Shown: positions 1-13,086, numbered from the stretch's first letter. The stretch is DNA of 64,000 bases from Atrina japonica (GCA_030159075.1 BROG01000071.1:252501-316500), one strand, 5' to 3'. Program-made: numbers and translations. Notes: generated by a model from the letters alone, not told the origin.

Positions 1-900
1 ACATGCTGGAATTTCTAATAGACAATATATTTGTAATGTTCGGAGACGTGGTCTTTCAACAAACTGTCGGCATTCCTATGGGAACTAATTGTGCTCCTTT
101 ATTGGCCGACCTGTTCCTTTATTCTTACGAAGCAGACTTCATTCAGAAACTGCTGAATCAAAAGAAGACAAAGTTGGCGGTGTCCTTTAATTTGACATTT
201 AGATATATCGACGATGTTTTGTCAATTAATAATGACAATTTTCATACATATGTCAATGCGATATATCCCAGCGAACTAGAAATTAAAGATACAACAGAAT
301 CAAGTACACACGCTTCATACTTAGACATTTTACTTAATATAAACACAGACGGGAAATTAGCAATGAAGCTTTACGATAAACGCGACTATTTCGGCTTTCC
401 CATCGTAAATTTTCCACATTTAAGTAGTAATATCCCTCAGTCACCCGCATATGCAGTTTATATTTCACAGATGATCAGATATGCCAGGGCGTGCACAACA
501 TATGAAGATTTCATATACAGAGGTAAACTACTCACTGACAAATTATTGACACAGGGATATCGAAAAACGCGTTTAATGTCAACGTTCCGCAAATTTTTAC
601 GGTCGGTATAAATAGTCTTGTTTGCGAGTATTCTGTTTCACTAAGTGAAATGTTGAGTTGCCTTTTCGTTGGCGGTTGTTGAGACGTCTGTACCAAATGT
701 GACGAGGATACACTCCTCACTTGTTTCGATGGATTTGACTGTGGACTCACGGCGGGTGTGACCGGTCGACAGGGGATGCTTACTCCTCCATGGCACCTGA
801 TCCGACCTCTTGGTTTACAGAGGTCCGTGTTTGTCCATTTTTACCGGATTTGTATCTATGTCCTGGACATTCTATTGATTTATGCTTGGGTATCTGAGGG
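1..900 (+). mobile_element. Penelope-like retroelement copy 1, 3' part
   Basis: The window opens inside the reverse transcriptase of a PLE-type element. An open frame at 3-611 carries the motifs GIPMGTNCAPLLADLF (about residues 23-38) and RYIDDVL (about 67-73), the palm motifs including the catalytic DD. The later block SSNIPQSPAYAVYISQ is typical of this family. The frame should continue with a KFYGRY-type segment but an extra T near 593-598 shifts it, so the frame ends early at 609-611. After the ORF comes a roughly 290 bp 3' region, ending near 880-900 in a conserved tail that recurs at 5985, 13718, 20363, 21757 and 31790. The 5' part lies outside the window. No GIY-YIG endonuclease is visible here. 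Assignment to the Penelope-like class rests on motif recognition. Confidence 0.8.
3..611 (+). pseudogene. reverse transcriptase fragment (PLE copy 1)
   Basis: A 202-codon open frame forms the C-terminal palm and thumb of a PLE-like reverse transcriptase. YIDD is intact and the first ATG is internal to the domain, so it is not a real start. The frame ends in a premature stop caused by a one-base insertion in a T run; the other copies read on as a GRYDS-type segment. Confidence 0.75.
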
Positions 901-1027
901 TTTTTTATTATTCCGGGTATCTGTTGCCATATAAAGAAAAGTCAAACTTCTTAATAAAATTATGAACGATTCAAAATGTCTACTTTCAGTAATCACGTAA
1001 TAAGTACTTGAAGGTAATTAAATATCT

Positions 1028-1087
1028 ACAAGCTTGGTACGAGTACAAGCTTGGTACGAGTACAAGTTTGGTACGAGTAGAAGTTTA
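1028..1087. repeat. 17 bp tandem repeat, about 3.5 units
   Basis: The unit acaagcttggtacgagt is repeated at 1028, 1045 and 1062, with a decayed partial fourth unit. The stretch from about 900 to 1600 is otherwise AT-rich and non-coding. It includes a fragment near 1140-1210 that matches a dispersed repeat found again at 41575 and 42790. Confidence 0.9.
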
Positions 1088-1139
1088 GTCCTCTATATAA
1101 GACATATGTTATGCGAAACTATAATATAATGAATCTGTT

Positions 1140-1210
1140 AAAAGGGCATTAGCTGTGTTTTGTTTAAAAAAAACATTTTTTTTCATTTTTACTACTTAGA
1201 TTGATAAGAA
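1140..1210 (+). repeat. dispersed repeat C, fragment
   Basis: This segment contains gcattagctgtgtttt and actacttagattgata. The same words occur in the same order at 41570-41640 and 42790-42860. It looks like a truncated copy of an interspersed repeat of unknown class. Confidence 0.5.
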
Positions 1211-1616
1211 AAAAAAAATAAGATATATATATATATATATAATTATACTTACGTATACTCTTACGTCTACACTTACGACATATTCACAAACATACTCGCT
1301 ATCACACTTAATTGTAAGAACAGAAAGAGGTCGTAAGTCTTACACTTAAGACCAATATTAACGTTTCAACGGACATTTGTGCCTGCGTAATACCAACTGT
1401 TCCTAATGAAGTGATGTCATGCCAGAACCTAGTGGCTTACCTAACCAATAATCCAATTGTTATATTTCGCTCGTTTTTTATCATTAACGATACATGGACG
1501 AAGTAATAATTGTTTTGACATCACCATTTGTAAACAAATTCTGCTAACAATAACACCAATGTGATCTAAATATAAATTCATTCATTCATAAAACTAAAAT
1601 GAGGTGCATGAATAAG

Positions 1617-2310
1617 TTATACATTGTATATAATTCTGTGACGCAAATATTGGAGCGCTCGGCTTTTGACATCACAGACATTGTATATAATTATGTGACG
1701 CAAATATTGGAGCGCTCGGCTTTTGACATCACAGACATTGAATATAATTCTGTGACGCAAATATTGGAGCGCTCGGCTTTTGACATCACAGACATTGTAT
1801 ATAATTCTGTGACGCAAATATTGGAGCGCTCGGCTTTTGACATCACAGACATTGTATATAATTCTGTGACGCAAATATTGGAGCGCTCGGCTTTTGACAT
1901 CACAGACATTGTATATAATTCTGTGACGCAAATATTGGAGAGCTCGGCTTTTGACATCACAGACATTGAATATAATTCTGTGACGCCAATATTGGAGCGC
2001 TCGGCTTTTGACATCACAGGCATTGTATATAATTCTGTGACGCCAATATTGGAGCGCTCGGCTTTTGACATCACAGACATTGTATATAATTCTGTGACGC
2101 CAATATTGGAGCGCTCGGCTTTTGACATCACAGACATTGTATATAATTCTGTGACGCCAATATTGGAGCGCTCGGCTTTTGACATCACAGACATTGTATA
2201 TAATTCTGTGACGCAAATATTGGAGCGCTCGGCTTTTGACATCACAGACATTGTATATAATTCTGTGACGCAAATATTGGAGCGCTCGGCTTTTGAAATC
2301 ACAGACTGTT
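1617..2310. repeat. 57 bp minisatellite, about 12 units
   Basis: Twelve head-to-tail units of 57 bp run through here. Because 57 is divisible by 3, long frames stay open on both strands: a 246-codon frame on plus with repeat motif YNSVTQILERSAFDITDI, and two on minus. Each unit contains the palindrome gagcgctc, a near palindrome around caatattg, and ends that pair (tgtga with tcaca). Four adjacent units (about 1980-2165) share gacgccaa instead of gacgcaaa, which suggests block-wise amplification. No signal peptide, flanking exon or recognised domain supports a protein, so I treat it as non-coding satellite DNA. Confidence 0.9.
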
Positions 2311-2492
2311 TAGCAGATGTTTTTGTTAACTATTTATAGACATGTGACGACTGGCTTGAAAAATTGTATTTGCAAGCACTGAAAATCTCTGTGAAAAAGC
2401 TCTGGAGGACAACATGACGATCATGATGATACGTAAATAAAAAGCATTCAGGTCGGTCTGAAATTTTCAGAATTTGTGCATCATGTTCGTGA

Positions 2493-2545
2493 CTCACTCC
2501 ACAATAATCATATATAATTATATATGATGGTTGTGTGAGTAGTTT
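2493..2545. repeat. AT-rich perfect-type palindrome (hairpin)
   Basis: Arms of about 22 bp face each other with almost no spacer, centred near 2518: actccacaataatcatata pairs with tatatgatggttgtgtgagt, with a few mismatches. It could be a very short MITE or a cruciform-forming site. The sequence from 2546 to 2840 shows nothing else recognisable. Confidence 0.7.
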
Positions 2546-2909
2546 TTATGGATATGTGCACGACGATCGTGTTAATAGACTCGTCCTATCTGACATACTC
2601 ATAATCGCATACCCCATAGATTTTTCTTAAATATTATAACAATTTGTTCAATAATATACTGTAGTCTGTAATAATACTGGCTTTAGTTGGTTACGATAAT
2701 AATATTATACTTAAAGCTGTCATCGTAATTTTTAAACAAGTTTTGAATTCGAAAAAACATTATAATGCTTTTGAAACACCCCAGATTTATTATTCCACAG
2801 GCAGACATTTTTGTTAAATATTATAAATAAAAATTGGCTCACAGTTCCGCTATAAAAGGCGAGTCTGCAGAATAATCGTTATTTCATACCTGTACTCCCA
2901 AAGCGAAGA

Positions 2910-3735
2910 AATAGACAGATGACATGTAATCAAGGCATACACTGTACTCATATCATAAACTCTGCATTAATTTTAACATCTAAAAATTCAATTAAGACAC
3001 GTAACAAATATAATTACTTTTAAATTCATTATTTCAGTATCTGTAAAATGATATTCACTTTGAATGTAAATATAAAGGAAATCCTATCAGTAATCTACAC
3101 CCTTCCGTTTTGTTGTTTACATAACGTCATACATTCTGGTAATGTGAGTATTCGGTCGCGCAACACGACCAAAGACAAGATACCCCTTGTCATATTTTTA
3201 CAAAGATGACATCAAATAAATGTTATAAGAGATATAGCTGTGAACCATTGCTATCAAATTATTCGAAATGGATGCGAGTGGTCCTGTAAAACGAGCGCAG
3301 TGCACGAATATGTATTTCCGAGTTGACCTTGGTCTGACTTAATCTTGATTCGTTATTTTTGAACTGAGGACATTCATATCATAACAGGCGGTCTGAACTC
3401 CCGATTGTTTATAATTTTACGATTTTCACATGGGGACTTTGGAATTATATTTGATAATCTCATGTTTAAACTGATTAATTACATGCTTGTGAACTGTAAA
3501 TTAGCTGTCTCAATGTCCGGACGCAGTAAATGAACTTTGTTGATATCAATATTTATTTTCGACATGCAGGTGAGATATACTCAAACTTCATTAATTTACA
3601 CGTTTGTTCAATGCGACTGTAATACGACAATGACGACTGATTAGCAAACTCACCTTATATTGGTTGTGGGGGCTTGTTTCTATTCAGAAAACTGAACAAA
3701 TATGACTACCCGTGGAAGTAAAAAACTGGAGATGT
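2910..3735 (+). repeat. duplicated block B, copy 1
   Basis: This block is colinear with 8485-9330 over about 830 bp, with substitutions and small indels spread evenly. Shared landmarks are cagatgacatgtaatca, cgttttgttgtttacata, atggatgcgagtgg, cattcatatcataacagg and ttggttgtggg. Copy 2 lies just upstream of the GTPase gene at 9681. Copy 1 has no recognisable gene after it, and the splice-donor-like gtaagt seen in copy 2 is ggaagt here. It may be the relic of a duplicated 5' flank. Confidence 0.75.
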
Positions 3736-5536
<1,801 letters not shown>

Positions 5537-5811
5537 GTTGTTCATATAAATGTTTGTACTATTAATGTGGCGTAAAGAATCTTTACTACTACGTGAGGTC
5601 AGATAGCGAAACAACTGGAAAAAGTAATAAATAGAAAATGTTGCCATTTTTATTAATAACATCTTAATTTCATCTTGTGGGACATAAGAATAACACTCTT
5701 GCTATGCATTCGTAATCCATTCTATTCTTCTGCCTCGCGCAATGAAATAAAATATTATTCATCAAAAATTGTTAAGTATCCTGTGTACATACTCAGGTAA
5801 ATATTATAAAC

Positions 5812-5980
5812 ATACTACCAAAGTTATAATGCTCAAGACGATATCGTTTCTGTCAACTAGACTTCATCAGTTGAGCTCCAATTTAAAAGTTATGTGTATT
5901 TTCTAAAGAGAAAGTGGTATTATACAAGTCCAAATAATATCTCTAAAAGTATAACCGAAATCCGTCTAAGAGTAACCACT
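5812..5980 (-). repeat. repeat A, copy 1, with hammerhead-like motif
   Basis: Read on the minus strand this is a member of a family also found at 7500-7670 and 20575-20815. It begins at the cagtggttactc side near 5980 and ends in the hammerhead-like segment at 5825-5880. At about 5980 the family is cut and joined directly to a plus-strand PLE 3' tail (5983-6065). Confidence 0.7.
5829..5875 (-). ncRNA. hammerhead-ribozyme-like fold
   Basis: On the minus strand the order is GCTCAA, CTGATGA, AGTCTAGTTGACA, GAAA, CGATATCG, TC, TTGAGC. This matches a type I hammerhead. Stem I is GCTCAA with TTGAGC (6 bp). Core CUGAUGA and GAA are present. Stem III closes from A15.1 to U16.1 through ACG and CGT with an ATAT loop, and C17 is at the cleavage position. 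Stem II has three pairs (GTC with GAC) but an A-A mismatch replaces the usual G10.1-C11.1 pair, which may weaken activity. Hammerheads are known in PLE terminal repeats and in retrozymes. This is a motif reading, not an energy calculation. Confidence 0.55.
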
Positions 5981-5982
5981 GT

Positions 5983-6065
5983 CCATGTTTGTCCATTTTT
6001 TACCAGATTTGTACCTATATCCTGTTCACATTAATGATTTATGCATTAGTATCTGATACTTTTTA
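5983..6065 (+). mobile_element. solo PLE 3' tail (5'-truncated insertion)
   Basis: About 80 bp match only the last part of the PLE copies: tgtttgtccattttttacc, atttgtacctat, atttatgcattagtatctga, then a T-rich end. No coding part is present. It interrupts repeat A at ccactg. It is the size expected of an extremely 5'-truncated target-primed insertion. Confidence 0.7.
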
Positions 6066-6595
6066 TATGTATATATGTTTGTATATATTTCAATAACTAA
6101 ATATTTGACTCCGCCTTCACTAGGACATACTATATATTTTGTATTACTTTATAATTGATTTTAACTTCGTCGCCCAGGGTAGTAGTCCAAACCGTACAGT
6201 GTCTCCTTGTTTATGTTTCATAATTCATACTTGAATAGCTTGTTTAGTGGCACACGTGTGTTTTGAGGTTATCATTAATAGAATGGGTTTTTTTTTTAAT
6301 TATTTACTTAAGTACGTGTTCTAATGCGTAATATGGGGGCGTGGCCATATTTTCGATTTACTGTCTACCACAGAAATTCACATAGACAATTATTGCTGCC
6401 TCTCATCGGATATATATAGGAGATATTAAAGGCTTCTGGTTATCCCTGATACAATATAACCACCACAGACAAAAGGCAGTGATGTATAAAAGAAGTTGAA
6501 AATAATGAAAGTCAAAACTTTTTATTTCAGTAAATTTCCAATGATACTAAACTATAATTTGTAATGTAAAACAGAATTATTTTAGAAATGAATAA

Positions 6596-6596
<1 letters not shown>
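6066..6596. other. non-coding stretch
   Basis: No gene or repeat that I can name is supported here. Confidence 0.5.

Positions 6597-6648
<52 letters not shown>
6597..6648. repeat. (TTA)n microsatellite
   Basis: About 17 perfect tta units. Confidence 0.97.
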
Positions 6649-6650
<2 letters not shown>

Positions 6651-7499
6651 TGCCATATTTAATGGGCTTATTTATATTTCCAAAACTTTGAGAATTCATA
6701 AACAAAGTAAATGCCCTTTTAAGGATGTGAGATCCCTCCTGCTAATCACATAAAAAACTAGTACAAGCGATGCCTATACAAATGACATTTTTAATTACTT
6801 GATCTACTTGCATCAACATATTTAATGTATATTTATATGTTGTCAGATGTTTATAGTATAGTAAAAACTGTTTTACAGATATGAAGTCAAAACCAGATAG
6901 TACGGATCTTATGTCAATGGAACTTTCACATAAAAACAACCTTAATTCTCACTTTATATTGTTAACAAGCATAAAATCTTAGTCATCATATTGTGTGAAA
7001 AATAATGTGTTTATGTTTGTGATCAATCTAATCAATTCTGATATTTATATATATTCCGACGTTGTTTCTTCTTGACTTTATTTATAACACGAACAACCTT
7101 ATAAAGTGTACAAGATATCTGAACGAGTATTAAAAATGTCTAGTTTACAATATAGGTTTAGAAAATATATTTTCATATGAAGGCGTTATTAAGATATCTA
7201 TAAGATTTTTTAAATATACCCACGACACCCTTTTAAATGTTAGAAAATATCTTGTTTTAAGAGTTAATACGGCACAGTCAATAATAAACGCGATTTGGTA
7301 TACCATATTTTACATATGAGCACAAAAACATATGCATGTTGTTCATTACATTGTTCGTATCAATTTTTGTTTCAAAAATAGTATAATACACAATATTTAG
7401 AATTATGTTCTATGACTGTATTTATTATAATCAACACAATATCTGACTTGTGCAGTTCGGGTGATCTTATAAGATATATGCATATTGACTTTAATCACA
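6649..7499. other. non-coding stretch
   Basis: AT-rich. Only short frames without recognisable homology are present. Confidence 0.5.
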
Positions 7500-7670
7500 C
7501 AGCCTTAAATAAATGGTATTATACAAGGCAAAATAATAAATCTCTAAAAGTATAGCCAAAATCCGTCTAAGAGTAACCACTGTAAAAATGACTATTTTAG
7601 CTTTAGAAAAAAAAATTGAATTTAAATGATGTTAACAGTGTCAAATATTACTTTAGTATAAGATGAACAG
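7500..7670 (-). repeat. repeat A, copy 2
   Basis: Shares tggtattatacaag, ctctaaaagtata, ccgtctaagagtaaccactg and gtgtcaaatatt with copy 1 (5812-5980) and copy 3 (20575-20815). The hammerhead-bearing end is missing here. The sequence that copy 1 loses at its PLE junction is intact (actgtaaaaatgactattt). Confidence 0.65.
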
Positions 7671-8484
7671 CTGATACGATAACTACTTTTAAAAAATCTT
7701 TAATATATATAAATCTGTACAACATGCCCTAGCATATCGGATTCCTTGTGAGATATTAGCATCATATGCAGGCGACATTACTATAAATTGTAGAAATCAC
7801 TTTGCTGTCTCAAAATTGGAAGACACGCAAGTCTTGAGTTTGAAACATTGAATAAAACAAAATTAGTGACGCTGTCAAAACATTTATATGTAAAAAAGGA
7901 AGAATCGAAGCTCAAGTCCATTAGAAAACGACGAATTAGATGTGCAATGGTATCAACATGAAAATTAATTGCGAATCCAAAACGGGATAAGACCAGGTGC
8001 CCGTAAAAAGTGGCGTCAAAACAAATTGACGATTAAACATTTTAATTGTGGTATGGCATGTTAATTTTTAAGATTACATAGAAGTACAACACAGATAAAC
8101 TGAATTGTAGATAAACTGGATTTTGGACATAGCGAATGTTTTGATTTATTTCATCAGTCATGTCTGTAGGTGAAAGAACAAAAATAACAATATAAATGTA
8201 TACTTGTAACATATGGGTTTTTTTAATTTGTATAAAGGATACATAAATTATATCAAAATATTAAATGAATAATTATCTTAAATAAAATGTATAATTATTT
8301 TTATATAAAATATTTAATTATTTTAAATGTAAAATGTTGATAATCCTATACTTAAGTAATATCTCGTACTGATAACACCATTTAAATTCTGAATTCTTCA
8401 AAAGCGAATGTAGTTCGTCTGTTTACAGTGGTTAATCTTAGATTATATAAACAAAGTCATTTATACTCTTTGGAATACAATTTA
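7671..8484. other. AT-rich non-coding stretch
   Basis: No gene is supported. Around 8270-8340 there are repeated words of the type aaataatt and aaaatgt, with no clear period. Confidence 0.5.
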
Positions 8485-9330
8485 CAGATGACATGTAATC
8501 ATGACAATCACTGTACTCAATTCATAAACATTCCGTTTTAATTTTTACATCAAAGACTTTAATAAAGATACGTAATAAGTGGTTTTTTATAATTAGTTTC
8601 AAATTCATTATTTTAGTACCCGTAAAATAATGTTCACTTTGGAAAACGTAAAATTAAATATAAAATCCTGCAGGTAATCCGCACCTTTTCGTTTTGTTGT
8701 TTACATAGCGTCACACATTCTCGTGAACTTGATACAATGAGCACTCGGGTCGCGCAACAAGTGACCAAAGAGAAGGTACCCCTTCTCATATTTTTACAAA
8801 GATGACATTAAATAAACATTATGAGAGATTTAACTGTGAATCATTGCAATCAATTATTCAAAATGGATGCGAGTGGGTCCTGTAAAACAAGTGGAGTGTT
8901 CGAATATATATCTGAGTTTACCTTTGTCTGACTTTTCCTTGATTCGTTTTTTCGGAAGTCAAGACATTCATATCATAACAGGTGCTCTAAGTTCCCGTTT
9001 GTTAATAATTTTACGATTTTCTCATGGGAGACTTAGAATTATGTTTGATATTCTCATGTTTAATCAGATTAATTACATGCTTATGAACTGTATATTAGTC
9101 AGCAAGATATCCAGATAGGGTAAATGAATTTTGTTGATATCTATTTATTTTTGACATCCAGGTGAATTATACTCAAACTCACTACTTCACACGTTTGTTC
9201 TATGCGACTGTAGTTAGACAATGGCGACTGGTTATGCAAACTCGCCTTTTATATTGGTTGTGGGGTTTTGTTTAAATTCAAAAATCTGAACAAATATGGC
9301 TACCCATGTAAGTAAAAGAATTGAAATGTT
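8485..9330 (+). repeat. duplicated block B, copy 2 (5' flank of the GTPase gene)
   Basis: Colinear with 2910-3735. It ends about 350 bp before the start codon at 9681 and probably includes the promoter region of the GTPase gene. The duplication stops before the first coding exon. Confidence 0.75.
9225..9315 (+). promoter_or_regulatory. possible promoter and 5' UTR exon of the GTPase gene
   Basis: tttatattggttgtgggg gives an inverted CCAAT-like word, and about 60 bp later atggctacccat is followed by gtaagt, a good splice donor. A matching acceptor tttcacag ends at 9661. Using both would place an intron in the 5' UTR and create a short upstream frame out of phase with the main ATG at 9681. This is inference from splice words only. 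Confidence 0.3.
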
Positions 9331-9680
9331 TTAAAATGTACATTTTTTTTCATTTAATTAAATTTGTTTAAAAGTGTTGAGATTACAGCTTTAAGGTTTT
9401 ATCAACAACAGCTTTTCAAACCTGACTGTCTATGATACGATTCGATCACATTGTGCTCGGTTTGTATTGTACAAAACTAAATATTACAAGATTTGTGCAG
9501 GATTAACTTTTATTAACGTTTCAGAGTTCATAGTCTATTTACAGCATATATATTATACATAGGAATACAAAAAAAACCAAATGATATATGCACATTTCCA
9601 TAGAAACAAAATATACAACTAAGTGCAATGCAAAGTAATTTTTCTGAATTCAATTTCACAGATTGAAGTGACTTTACAAT

Positions 9681-9758
9681 ATGGCCGAAGGAGGTATTGG
9701 TCCGTATAGAACTGAAGCTCTTGATAGTGGAAACGATGTTTCAGAGGATAGTAATACC
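9681..9758 (+). CDS. GTPase gene exon 1 (start)
   Basis: The ATG sits in caatATGGCCGAAGG. It gives 26 codons beginning MAEGGIGPYRTEALDSGNDV and ends exactly at codon ACC before the donor gtaagt (phase 0). The acidic Ser/Asp-rich sequence has no recognised domain. It was chosen because the next exon also starts in phase 0. Confidence 0.65.
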
Positions 9759-10933
9759 GTAAGTTTTTTTTCTGTATGTCAACTGATAATCAAATTTAAA
9801 AATATAACATTAAAGTGATAAAAGCTGTCACAATGGTTCTTTTTGTCCCCTAAGATATAGTCGAGAATATGATTAAATGTTTGTTCAAATACATTATCAA
9901 ACACGTAAAACGTTGTAAAAGATCTTCTTCTCGAAGTTATTTGTTTTATTAGTGGATTTCGGTCCTATACGCGTTCGGACTATGTTAAAATCGCTCGATT
10001 TTTATGTGGTTTATATTTATTTTTAAAATACAAGATGTGATTTTGTTGGAAAGTGCATGTATTATGTAATATACGAGCTTTTCAATGCTATTTTAAATAC
10101 CTAAGAGAAAATTTAATAAATATATTTATATATATATCGTGTCATTAAACGAAAATTTTCCTATCTTTACCTTGAATGCTGACATTGACAAAATCAAAAC
10201 AATATAACTGTGAAAAGTATGCGTACCTCATGTTTTACAATCGTGCTGCCATGTCCGGTGGAGTTGGACAGTTCATGGTCATATGTGTCAAAAATGATAA
10301 AGCCGAAAGTGCGATGAGACGAGTTAAAAATGAGTCGAGATCATCCGATATACCCGGAACGAAGACAATTTCAGAAACGAATGTTTAGAAACGACGAAAA
10401 AGACAAACATTGCCTGATTTAGTTATGAAATGATGTTCGAAAATAAACACAAAGGGTAATAAGAATAGAATATATATTAACTGCAAATAGCACGTGTTTA
10501 TTGGTAACTCGGTAATATTCGTAAAAAATTACCGAAAGTTAAATTGCAATGCTCAAAGTATGGCGGACAAAAAAACGATATTACTGGTTACGTTTGGCAA
10601 GATTGTTGCAATTTTACACATGCATTTGTTATTCTAACCATCTGATGGTCTTTTGGAATATATATGAGATACAATATCGCATAAAATAAGCATGTAAAAT
10701 CATTCAACTACGACAGCTCATATCACTATAATGCTAAAATTGTAACTTTAATATTTCTCCTTACCGACAGTTTTTTTCTCTCAAAATTTCAAGCCATAAG
10801 GTTTTTCGTTATTTATGATATTTAATCAAACGTCATAATAACAACTGAGACTTTCCTACCTGACAGTGTATAACATAACAACTGTTATTCGTGTTGTGAT
10901 GCACTTTTCCTTTTTTCATTCGTTGCTGGGCAG

Positions 10934-11104
10934 TTGGAATATCCATATTGTACTGAAGATCTGAAAAACTGGAGTATGATGGAAGCCGGTGAATTTGCCG
11001 ATATAGACTGGTCCCGCGCAGAGTGTAGAGATGATGTGATTGAACTCTTGGAGCAGAAATTAAACAGCGATGAAGATAATAACGGAGATATCACATTTGA
11101 AAAG
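10934..11104 (+). CDS. GTPase gene exon 2
   Basis: Acceptor gctgggcag, then TTGGAATATCC; donor AAAAG followed by gtttgt. It is 57 codons, phase 0 at both ends. The protein starts LEYPYCTEDLKNWS and ends in an acidic run, DEDNNGDITFEK. That run matches an EF-hand loop at positions 1, 3, 5, 6 and 8 but has Lys at position 12. The helix-like VIELLEQKL before it fits an EF-hand E helix. The calcium-binding idea is inference. Confidence 0.8.
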
Positions 11105-11934
11105 GTTTGTTATCTAAAGCAGTATTTAAAAAAATATCTTTTTCTTTTTTTACTTCTGCAAAAGTTCTTTTAACAATTTCCCTCTCATTCAACATTAATC
11201 ACTCAATCTAATTTACATCGTGGTTGAACCATTGGTCCAACAAATTATAATTCGTGGGAAGCGTGCAATTTTGCTGATAAACACGGCGAAAACCAGTCAC
11301 AAATGTTTAAAGCTTCATAATCAAATCTTAGCATTTTTTCGCGATACAGAATGCTTATCCATATTTCTATATCGTTGCCTTTTTCAAAAATCATAAGACA
11401 GACTTTTTAAAATTTAAATCGATTAATTTTGGTTTGATACACATATTTCCTAACAAAAAATGGAAACCATTGTTTTAGAAATAAGGTGTAAATTAACTTG
11501 GTTTTGCAAGTGAAAAGTATTTTTTGGATGCAGAATGGCTTACAACATAATCTTTTTGTTTACTGAACCAACTCGGATCATGTCTAAGAGACAACCAATC
11601 AAATCCTTCCTTATACAACGAAATTGCAATTTTAAATGCTATGATGGGACGTGTACTAGTAATATTTAAATGTAGAAAAAGTTTTGACAATGTTTAGAAA
11701 TTAAAAACGTGAGAAAAACACAATGTCCAATCATCTATAATCAACTATAATATTTCTCCTTACCGACAGTTTTTTTTCTATCAAAATTTCAAGCCATAAG
11801 GTTTTTCGTTATTTATGATATTTGATCGAACGTCATAATAACAATTGAGACTTTCCTACCTGACAGTGTATAACATAACAACTGTTATTCGTGTTGTGAT
11901 GCACTTTTTTTTGTTCTTAATCGGTGCTGGGCAG

Positions 11935-12114
11935 TTGGAATATCCATATTGTACTGAAGATTTGAAAAACTGGAGTATGATAGAAGCCTGTAAGTTTGCC
12001 GAAAAAAACCATATAGACTGGTCCCGCGCAGAGTGTAGAGATGAAGTGATTGAACTCTTGGAGCAGAAACTAGATAGCGATGAAGATAATAACGGAGATA
12101 TCACATTTAAAAAG
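11935..12114 (+). CDS. GTPase gene exon 3 (duplicate of exon 2)
   Basis: Same acceptor and donor context as exon 2. It is 60 codons, phase 0 at both ends. It differs by a three-codon insertion (KNH before IDWSRAECRD) and several replacements (EAGEFAD becomes EACKFAE, FEK becomes FKK). Both copies are fully open, so both could be used together or as alternatives. Confidence 0.8.
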
Positions 12115-12829
12115 GTTTGTTATCTAAAGCAGTATTTAAAAATAATTACTTCGGCAAAAGTTCTTTTAACAATATTCCTTTCATTCAACATTAATCACTC
12201 AATCTAATTCACATAGTGGTTCAACAAATTACAATTCGTGGGAAGCGTGCAATTTTGCTGATAAACACGGCGAAAACCTGTCACAAATGTTTAAAGCTTC
12301 ATAATCAAATCTTAGCATTTTTTCGGGATACAGAATGCTTATCCATATTTCTATATCGTTGTCTTTTTTAAAAATCATAAGACAGACTTTTTAAAATTTA
12401 AATCGATAATTTGGTTTGATACACATTTTCCTAACAAAAAATGAAACCATTGTTCTGGAAATAATGTGCAAATTTACATGGTTTTGCAAGTGAAAAGTAT
12501 TTTTGGATGCAGAATGGCTTACAACATAATCTTTTTGTTTACTGAACCAACTCGGATCATGTCTAAGAGACAACCAATCAAATCCTTCCTTACTACAACG
12601 AAATTGCAATTTTAAAATGCTCTGATGGGACGTGTACTAGTAATACTTAAATGTATAAAAAGTTTTGACAATGTTTAGAAATTAAAAACGTGAGAAGAAC
12701 CACAATATCCAATCATCAATGTAACATAGCCGATATCCCATATCATTCGACATTTTGAGTTTAATTTTAACAGTATTTGTTACCATCTAATTCAATTAAT
12801 CGCGTTGCTAGTGGATTATTCAAGATGGG

Positions 12830-13086
12830 GTATAAATTATATGACCAATATGTACTGGCCCCAGCAGACAAAACCTCAAATAATATAGTTTTTATTTGTA
12901 AGGCACATTAGTTTTAATTGTTATTAGAAGAACTAATGGTTTATAAACAATTCTGGTAATCCTACATACCACTTTCAAAGGACGAGATAATTCAAAATCA
13001 CGTGTCCATATTACGTTCTTTTGATGTATTTACAATCGATACAGAGGTTTTGAGCTACCATATTTTTATTGGGTACCTAAACTTCA
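12830..13086 (+). mobile_element. PLE copy 5, internal fragment
   Basis: Colinear with about 30210-30475 of the longest PLE copy (atgaccaatatgtactgg, aatatagtttttatttgtaa, ggtacctaaacttca). It covers the region before the first palm block. Both ends are broken and it carries frame-disrupting changes. Confidence 0.75.

Larger units (their letters stand above)
10745..12715 (+). repeat. 1 kb tandem duplication containing exon 2
   Basis: The segment about 10745-11740 is repeated as about 11745-12715, introns included. Both begin with tttctccttaccgacag and end with aatgtttagaaattaaaaac. The two copies differ by scattered substitutions and a few short indels, so the event is fairly recent. The duplicated exon is flanked by phase 0 introns, so doubling it keeps the frame. 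Confidence 0.9.

Noticed and set aside
1617..2310. CRISPR-like or protein-coding reading of the regular repeat
   Set aside because: The units are contiguous with no unique spacers, and the open frames exist on both strands only because the unit is 57 bp.
8867..9118. 83-codon frame inside duplicated block B
   Set aside because: The corresponding frame in the other copy (3270 onward) is broken early and the changes do not favour synonymous sites, so it is unlikely to be coding.
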